Part shown: one piece after another, positions 57,071 to 64,000 of the stretch
Layout of the letters: each line of letters opens with the position of its first letter
Numbering within the stretch: the first letter of the stretch is position 1
Assembly: GCA_025602915.1 (NCBI GenBank)
Contig: JAHLJZ010000018.1
Span: 310,001-374,000, forward strand
DNA length: 64,000 nucleotides
From: Paraphysoderma sedebokerense
Lineage: Eukaryota; Blastocladiomycota; Physodermatomycetes; Physodermatales; Physodermataceae
Reading direction: 5' to 3'
Position numbers and translations under genes: made by a program
The notes under the pieces: generated by a model
Database searches by the model: none
Seen by the model: the letters and a program-made list of their open reading frames with translations, nothing else
Told to the model about the DNA's origin: nothing

Positions 57071-57706
57071 ATGATGGACTACGGTCAGTTGTCTGCAATT
57101 AACAGCAAAAGTACTTCAACAATTCTGCAACTTCCACCACCGTCCCCTCGTCCTCCGTCAACCCCCAACGATAATCATCTTCTGCGCCCCAAGCAAAAGC
57201 TCAGTCCTGCCAAATATAATGAAGTAACGCCTGATTCCTCCTTGCAAAATCCAACCAAAGCCACGGAATCCTCGCAGCCGTCTCACTCTGAGGGTGAGCC
57301 GGATCCAGCCAATGAAACCAGAAAGGAGCTCAAACCCACACTAAACCATTCGGCATCCTTTGACCTCAAATTTCAAACACCCTTATCAACAACATCATCA
57401 GTGACATGTCTGACGGACAGAATATCTCGTAGCCGCAAGAATCTAGCAAGTTTGGTTGATCTTACGGTATCTCTACGTGAAGAATTGAAGAACGCAGAAA
57501 TCGAGGCGGAGAATGTGGAGACCGAGCGCAAGCGTATGATAAGCGAGGTCGAGGAAGTGAAGAAGAAAGTTGATGTTATGATGAATCGAAAGCAGGAACT
57601 GGATAAGGTTTTGGACGACCTAAGAATTGAGAATAAGAAAATGGAGGAAATTCTAGGGAAGGCTCAAGATGCTGTTATGGCAGGCAGAAAATCAGGACTT
57701 ATTTAA
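57071..57706 (+). CDS. Small coiled-coil protein of unknown function
   Basis: A 211-residue open frame. Residues 1-110 are Ser/Pro/Thr-rich and disordered (LQLPPPSPRPPSTPNDNHLL). SFDLKFQTPLSTT and CLTDRISRSRKNLASLVDLT lead into a coiled coil of about 75 residues (EELKNAEIEAENVETERKRM and following), and the protein ends AGRKSGLI. It does not match a family I know. The ATG at 57071 is in frame, but an upstream exon near 56855-56893 (MRMAVKEAPPIIVV followed by a GTGAGT donor) is possible. Confidence 0.55.
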   Translation: MMDYGQLSAINSKSTSTILQLPPPSPRPPSTPNDNHLLRPKQKLSPAKYNEVTPDSSLQNPTKATESSQPSHSEGEPDPANETRKELKPTLNHSASFDLKFQTPLSTTSSVTCLTDRISRSRKNLASLVDLTVSLREELKNAEIEAENVETERKRMISEVEEVKKKVDVMMNRKQELDKVLDDLRIENKKMEEILGKAQDAVMAGRKSGLI

Positions 57707-58199
57707 AATTTGATATCATCAATGACAGAATCCCCTCGGTGTAATGTGGTGGTATCTCTTCTTATGGCATGTCATTTAAAGTTATTTAAGAATGCGGAAA
57801 GACTATTCAAATTATTATAATTTCATTAGCAGTGCACAGTTACTTGTATTATTGTGGAATGAACTGCATATGTAAATAAATGTATTTAATCTCATGCTGG
57901 CCGAAACGACTGATCGTAACATTCGTTTTCTTTGCACCATATACTCGGCTGAAGGCAATCTGCCTGTATACGATATGTTTCTCAGCTGGTCTTTGGCACC
58001 GAAAAAGATATATATTTCAGGTGGAAACTCCATTACATTTGAATCAGATTTGATGATAAGCATTGGCACAACTGCCATTTCGGGTCACGTTCGTTAATCC
58101 TCAAAATTCCAAATTCGCGACAAGCCCGTTCCGGATTCCTAATACCCAGGGAATTCGTCTTTCATTCGTATCTAATTCATCTCCATTCACCTACTAAAT
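57707..58199. other. Intergenic region with overlapping short frames
   Basis: About 490 bp. Two overlapping frames of 60-90 codons exist on opposite strands between about 57815 and 58097, and neither shows a known motif. One could be a small gene or unlinked exon; I could not decide. Confidence 0.3.
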
Positions 58200-60422
58200 A
58201 TGGCATCTACTCTAGAGCCTCAAAGTGACACTCTTCCTGTCATATTCCTTTTCACAGTGCTCATCCTCATCTTTTTGGTTCTACTTGCCGACCAGATACG
58301 TTCGTTTTTGAAGATACCACTACATGAAAGACAGCAACTTCATATACAGTTAGAACTGTCTTCATCATCTCTTTCCTCTAACTTTGCTGCTCAGCTCAGG
58401 CACTTTAAACTTCAAGTGCTCCCTTTCTTCCCGCTGCCCAGACGCCTAGCGAAATATGTTCGGGTCATTCGAGAAGATGAATACAAGTTCGCGAAATACG
58501 AAAATATTTCAAGTTGGGTGTGCCTCCTCGTCGCCATATCCAGCATCTTTGTCATGATTGCAGGTGTTGTTATTGAAAATGGGCTATCATTTCATGGTTC
58601 TTCGCTGGAGTGGACGCAGTACTTCGTGCAGACAAATTCAAGCGGCATAACTTCAACTGGCATTTTCTTGTTCGTACTGAGCTCCAATTTATTCGTCATA
58701 TCGAGACAGCTTATCTATTACAAAAAACATAAAAGGCAATTTGCACCAAGTGGTCTCACAAGGCCACCCGCAACGCCAGTATCCGCTATATCTACTCATG
58801 ATAATTCTTCTTCAAGAACGATGGTAACCTATCACACTTTTCAAATCAGCATGCTATCAATCCTACATATTCTGTTATTGTTTGTCGAGTTTTTTCAGTT
58901 GTTATCTTTTCCTCTGAAAGATTTGTTCCACAACCCGCTGTTCAAAGAGTCTCATCAGGACATTCTGGATCACTTGGATCTGATCCTAAAATATGTGACG
59001 TTAATTCCCGAGTATATTGCGACAGGAGTTTGGGCTAAGGTTCAGTTTTGGGGGATGTTTGGTATCATCTCACTTGGTATATGTCTAGGAATTTTACTTC
59101 ATTGGCTGAAAATTAGAAAAAAGTGGGATGTCAGAACGTATTGGGTTTTCACTTTTATTCCGCTTGTGGTAGGTGAAGTCGTTTTGAATTTTACGATTAA
59201 CGGATTTTAACTAAGCCTACATACACTTCTTCATAGTCAATACTTTACATTCCGACACTATCTAATTTTATAACCACCGCTGCCTGCTTAACTCCCTTCT
59301 TCTACGTAACCTCTCCATCGTTACAATGTAGACTAACACCTCAAGTTGACCCCACAATATCCATACCGCTTTATTTATTTTTCTCTCTTCTTGGATTCAT
59401 CATTACGTATATTCTATTTACGGTGTTCCTATCAAGCGATGAAAGAATTCCAAGACTGGGTGAAGTCAGTTTTAGGAGCGGAAGTGTCGCTTTCAGTAAG
59501 TCTCTAATCTCGTATTATTCACGCCCTATGCGGTTCGAACACATTTTAACTGACGATCTGCTGTCCCGGTTTAGTGAAAAACATGTCCTTACTTCTGATC
59601 ATTAGTTTCCTTTTAATTCCAGCCAAGAAAGCTACTGTTCGCGGCCTCATCTCGTTGGTGATTCTTATCACAATGACCGCATACAACATCAATAAACGAC
59701 CGTGCTTCGTCTATCAGGTTCGATTCTTTTTCATATTTGTCTACTCAACTTTTTTTTTTGCTGTACCGATGGACTAATATCTTCTATTTTACTGTATTGA
59801 TAAATCTCAGATAAATTATTTGCGAACCACTCTCCTTCTTATTATACTATACACTTCCCTCTTGGTGACTTTATTAAACGACGAGAAAGTCCTTCGACCC
59901 TTAGGCCTCGAAGTAGTTTATATTGCGTTGGGTTCAGGCTATGCTGTCATCTTACTAACGTCCATCTCGATATGGGTTTGGAAGAAGAGAACGTCGCCAA
60001 ATTTGGCATTCATTTCTACAGATATAACGAAAGAAGACAACAGTAGTGTTGATTTGAGTGCAAGCCTTGGAGAAAACGATGGGAAGGAACAGGTTGAACT
60101 CAATGCAATTCATAGGTCGTCGTCCTTAATAATCGCCCACACCAAAGCAAAGCAACCTGTCAAATCCCCCAAAAAAGGACGAGAAAGAGATAACTCGAAT
60201 TCAAGCATCGGGTTATCGACATTGTCCTCTGACCGACAACTTCAAATTTCCGAATCTGATGACATAGGTACAAGTGACAGTTCACGCCGTTCAACTAGAC
60301 ATAGAAATCCTCGTTCGCCAAAAAGCTCTTCCGACGTTGACTCTAACCAAATGGACATCACTGCCGAATCTTCCTCCCCAATATTGCAACGTTCTCCAGT
60401 CACCAAGAGTACCTCAAAGTAA
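58200..60422 (+). CDS. Polytopic membrane protein (about 10 TM segments), unknown family
   Basis: I do not recognise a named family. The first exon region (58200 to about 59170) encodes six hydrophobic segments, beginning PVIFLFTVLILIFLVLLADQ. They include WVCLLVAISSIFVMIAGVVI and SMLSILHILLLFVEFFQLL. Later exons give IPLYLFFSLLGFIITYILFT, a polar block GEVSFRSGSVAFTKKATVRG and ISLVILITMTAYNINKRPC. The last exon has TTLLLIILYTSLLVTLL and VVYIALGSGYAVILLTSISI, then a cytosolic tail of about 140 Ser/Lys-rich residues. The F-R-S-G-S-V-A-F and N-x-N-K-R-P-C blocks look like conserved loops. The long polar tail would suit a receptor or channel, but this is inference. The donor ending the first exon is unresolved, because the frame runs into a stop at 59208. 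Confidence 0.6.
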
Positions 60423-60744
60423 GACGGCGCTTCGTCAGCGAAGTATGTTGATTGGATAGTGCTTGGGCTTCTTCAAGAAGTGCTTGATTAAGTATGCTAG
60501 ACACTTACAGAAATTTGCATTAGTCGTATGAACAACGGATATGTATATTATAAACATATATACTGGTTACAAATTACTTTCTATTATGTCATGAACTGCG
60601 ATATGACTAAATTACATTAGTGTACAAAAATAAAATGTGCAAAATAGACGCACGAAGGTCCAATTAGACTACATTAATTTCTATGTTTCTCGGTATTCCT
60701 CGGCCACATCTTGCTTGTTTTCAAATAGGACGTAAAAAATCGCA
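60423..60744. other. Convergent 3' region of membrane protein and PhoD
   Basis: About 320 bp, AT-rich, with AATAAA-like signals (for example near 60630). No gene recognised. Confidence 0.35.
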
Positions 60745-62772
60745 TCAATAATTTTCCGCCATACCGTTCAATACCTTGACGGAGTTCTTCCCTCTCGTTA
60801 CCTCTACGAGAGCACCTTCAAACGGAGTAGTGCTTTGGTCTTTGACATTATCGTAATAAATGTACCTCATGCTCATCTTGTCTTGTCTATAGGTCGCTAT
60901 AGCGTATCCATGCAAATAGGTATTCGCATACTTCAGATTCTTAAGACTTTGTTTAAACAGTCGATGATATAGTTTCCCAACAGCAGGAAGATCGAGCGCC
61001 GGACCGACGGATGTGACTGACGGAATAACAAATTCCGTGGCAATTGCGCCTTGTCCAGTCTCAGGATTGTAGTCTGACGGCGGCGGAAAACTGGATGGAA
61101 CTTCAAACGCTGTCGGTAATGTTTTAGTAAAGTGTGCCACATAACAGAGGACTGAAAATGCTTACCGTAACTGACGTGTGCATCACCCACTAAGAACTGA
61201 ACATCTGATATATTGTTGCTTTTGATAAAGTTTTGAACTTTTGCTCGATTAGCTGGATACTTGTCCCACGTATCGCTACTAAATGCTTGAAACCCCAAGG
61301 CTTCGAATAACTTGGAAAAAACAACTTGGTTCCCTACGACTTTCCATGCTACATTTCGGTTTTGAGAAGCCTGCAGACTGTCGAATAGCCATTTTTCCTG
61401 TTCCGCACCGAGAATTGTTTTATTAGGTGAATTGATGTCAGCGTCCGGATCATCTCGACCAATTATTCTTGTGTCCAACATATGTAAATCGACAAGATTG
61501 CCGTATGAGAATGAGCGGTATATCCTCGTGGTATCATCCGGGGTGACTGGCCGGATTCTATCATTGAACTGTTATTCCGTGCGTTAGAAGAAATAAGTGA
61601 TCTTTATATGCTTACGGTAAGTACTCAAAGTATGCTCTCATTGCTGCCCGCTTTCTATCTTCCCAGTTTCCTTCTGTCGCTGGATCATGGGCCGATGCAT
61701 TGTCCTTGAATGCGTTATTCGCAAACTCATGATCGTCTAAGCAAGTAAATGGTTAGTCCGTTCTTCAAGAACGTAGACTGTAGTTGGTACTGGATAAATA
61801 CCCCAAATCGTTATGAAAGGGTGACCGACATGTAGATTTTGTAAATCTACATCAGTTTTGTACTGAGCATGTCTCAATCGATACTCTTCAAGAGTTACTA
61901 ATTCCTTCTCAGGCCGAGGCCGCCGGCTGGGATCAACGGTAGATCCTAATAAAAGAAAGTGCATTAGCTTGTAATTCCTACACCATTTTGGAGTAATAAG
62001 TGAACCTACCATCTCCTGCGGTAACCTCTCTGGGCCCGTGTTCGTATATGTAGTCTCCAAGATGCACAACAATGTCGAAATTTTCATTGGCAAGATCACG
62101 ATAGGCATTGAACCAGCTGAAGCAAGCATATCTATAAGCATTAGGAGGATTGTGCTTCCGATAATATGCCGATACGTACCCAGCTTGAAAATTACTACAA
62201 GAGACGAAGGCCAGCCTAACTTCATCGACGTTTGCCTGCGCTTCTGGAAGTGTCTTTGTCCTCCCTTTGGCACTTCGCACATCGTTGAAAGAAGAAAACT
62301 GATATTGGTATTGAGTATTTGGCCGAAGTCCATCGACATCTACTTTTACTATGTAATCAACTTCCCGCGTCGTTGTTACTTCTCCATTTTTGACTACATC
62401 TCCATCCATCGAAAACACTTGATATTTCACTAAAATTGGGATGTCTTGATTAGAAGGAGTAACTTTTGTCCATAGTATGACTTTATCCTGTAGTGGGTCA
62501 CCGCTGGCGATTCCATGCTTAAATTCTACTGTGGTTGAGTTTAGAACTCTTAGTCGCTCCACTAGAGATCTTTTCGTAAAACGATGGTGATGTTCTGAAA
62601 TTGAAATGGACAAAGTGTCGTCTGTAAGAAGTGGGGAATGATATGCTAAATTATTGTGGTTCAACAGATGCAGTGCATTGACGTCGTAGATCGCATTGCA
62701 ATCGCATGGCTGAGGAAGGACGGCAATGCCCAGCACAGCGACCAACAACAGCCGCCAAAACGTTCCTCTCAT
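60745..62772 (-). CDS. Secreted PhoD-type alkaline phosphatase
   Basis: Metallophosphoesterase (Fe3+/Ca2+-dependent PhoD family) expected to release phosphate outside the cell. The start at 62772 gives a signal peptide (MRGTFWRLLLVAVLGIAVLP). The N-terminal PhoD domain reads FKHGIASGDPLQDKVILWTK, LRPNTQYQYQFSS and RLAFVSCSNFQAGYVSAY. Metal-binding motifs follow: FDIVVHLGDYIYEHG, then ITIWDDHEFANNAF, the latter split by an intron inside the first Asp codon. The C-terminal half has MLDTRIIGRDDPDADIN, LGAEQEKWLFDSLQAS, WKVVGNQVVFSKLF and FLVGDAHVSYG (the last metal-binding motif). Total length is close to 590 residues. Catalytic motifs are intact. Confidence 0.93.
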
Positions 62773-63847
62773 TTCATTGAGGAAATTGATGGTATGAATG
62801 AGATATCCCTTACTTTCTGCGGGGAGGGATATGTCTAAAATAAGGTGTTGGCGCGAATCCCTTGTGCTACTTGAACGAGTCGATTCTCCGTGTACGCGAA
62901 GTGGCTGGCCACCTCCATGCCTTCCGTTTGATGCACACAACGCTTTTGGCTTTAATCTGCTCAATGCTGACTACGATGGTGACAACAATGTCCTCCTGGA
63001 TTCTTAAGATTTTCGAGACGATTTCGCACTCGCCTTTCTTCCATTTTTGTTGTTAAAATTCTTCACAAAGTATGATATCAGTTGTCAATCCAGCCGATCC
63101 CAAAGCTCTTCAATGTCGACTCATTGCGAAGAGTCGCCTAATGTTAATACATGTAATCAAGTCCAAATAGCGACAAACAGGAACTTGTTTCAGCACGTTA
63201 CACAAGACTGCTGCGAGCGCACCTTGATTCCGACTTTGCAGCCGCAAACATGACCTCTCATAATCCACAATAGCGGCAAATTGTCGTCGCAAGCTGACTT
63301 TACATAAGGCTCGCCGAACGCAGTAAAACCTTAATCACATCTTTCCTGCTGATTGACATAGTGTGAAGCGATTACAATGGATAACGCTTACATCTAATGG
63401 CGGTCACTGCGAATGCTTGAGATCAAACAGTATTGTAAACAGAGATTTGTCATTGAAAGATTGTCTTTGCGATGCAGGTGTGCTACTTTTGCGCAATCTT
63501 TCGATTGAAACGAATTAAAAATTAGGAGCGAAGGAAAAATGATGGAAGTGATCAATTGAGTGCCAACGAACTAGGACATAATCATGTTTCGGCGATATGC
63601 TGGGCGTCTAACACAGTGTTTGGACTATTTCAAAGTTGAGAAGTGTTTGTTGAATATATAAATCGTGAATCAGAGTTTGTCGAGACTGCTGCATCTTGTC
63701 TGAATATATAAGCTGCATTTTGGCACATCCGTGACTTGCAGTAACGCGTAATTGAATGTGACGAGAAAATTCAAAAACTCTTGTATCTCTGTATTCCTAG
63801 TTTCCTTCAAGAATTTTTGCTTTGACCTTTCAGAACTCTTATCAATT
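62773..63847. other. Long intergenic region before the last gene
   Basis: About 1.07 kb between divergent genes. Two TATA-like GAATATATAA elements lie at about 63653 and 63702, 145-195 bp before the next ATG. Short frames occur but none is supported. An ATG further upstream, in frame with PhoD, would replace the signal peptide by a non-hydrophobic N-terminus and was not used. Confidence 0.45.
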
Positions 63848-64000
63848 ATGCCACCGAAGAACTCCGCCGGTAAAAGAAGTGCGAAAGATACAACCACAGT
63901 CGAAACTGACTTACTTATGGAGAAGCAGAGAAGAATGGTAAGTGCAAACCCTACGGAGTTTTCACTAGCATCGTTGTATGGGCATCATTGGACAGCAAAA
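63848..64000 (+). CDS. First exon of an unidentified gene, truncated at right edge
   Basis: The ATG at 63848 opens a Lys-rich N-terminus (MPPKNSAGKRSAKDTTTVET) and then DLLMEKQRRM, followed by a GTAAGT donor at 63938. MPPK-type basic starts leading into a coiled coil are common in axonemal coiled-coil proteins, but 30 residues are too few to assign a family. Confidence 0.5.
   Translation, partial: MPPKNSAGKRSAKDTTTVETDLLMEKQRRMVSANPTEFSLASLYGHHWTAK

Noticed and set aside
56721-57074. Plus-strand frame starting at 56721
   Set aside because: Its first part is antisense to the first AAGAB exons; only the end could be a 5' exon of the coiled-coil gene.
1-64000. tRNA, rRNA or CRISPR elements
   Set aside because: I scanned by eye for B-box-like GGTTCGA sequences with cloverleaf context and for regularly spaced repeats and found none that stand up.

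Overview
This is a gene-dense eukaryotic window, about 40% GC, with spliced protein genes on both strands. Introns are mostly 45-110 bp, with canonical GT...AG ends, and the standard genetic code is used. The gene content points to an early-diverging, flagellated fungus (chytrid-like). There are fungal-style core genes: LAS1, IMP1, KTI12, BUB2, EFL1 and a two-finger BRAP2. Beside them are genes kept only by lineages with cilia or by animal-like lineages: meckelin/TMEM67, ERMARD, a DDIAS/Noxin-like OB-fold protein, NAMPT and AAGAB/p34. The species cannot be fixed from the sequence. I found no rRNA, tRNA or CRISPR array.

Layout. 0-15 kb is mainly minus strand: LAS1 (running off the left edge), IMP1 (plus), ERMARD, TMEM67, an SLC25-type carrier and NAMPT. 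15-30 kb is mainly plus strand: EFL1, a SulP anion transporter, an RS-rich coiled-coil protein, KTI12 (minus) head-to-head with BRAP2. 30-36 kb is minus: a DDIAS-like protein, an intronless three-domain glycosyltransferase and RNase H2 subunit A. 36.4-43.4 kb is an accessory island. It holds an unknown gene with tandemly duplicated units, a fossil Ty3/Gypsy retroelement with one recognisable LTR, coding-like debris and an unassigned three-exon gene. It is bounded on both sides by diverged direct copies of the 3' end of the stomatin gene. 43-64 kb returns to housekeeping genes: stomatin, BUB2, a guanylate kinase with a long repeat-bearing tail ending in a CaaX box, a small heat-shock protein with HSE and TATA box, a secreted ricin-B-type lectin plus a decayed copy, AAGAB, a coiled-coil protein, an approximately 10-pass membrane protein, a secreted PhoD phosphatase, and the first exon of a gene that runs off the right edge.

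How the genes fit together. LAS1 (ITS2 pre-rRNA cleavage) and EFL1 (eIF6 release) both act in 60S ribosome maturation. KTI12 serves Elongator-dependent tRNA modification. RNase H2A and perhaps the DDIAS-like protein act in genome maintenance. BUB2 and guanylate kinase serve mitotic exit and nucleotide supply. TMEM67 belongs to the ciliary transition zone. The most unusual items are the CaaX-tailed guanylate kinase, the three-domain glycosyltransferase, NAMPT in a fungal setting, and the island bounded by the stomatin 3'-end duplication. No gene cluster that looks like a new dedicated system was proven; the island is the best candidate region.
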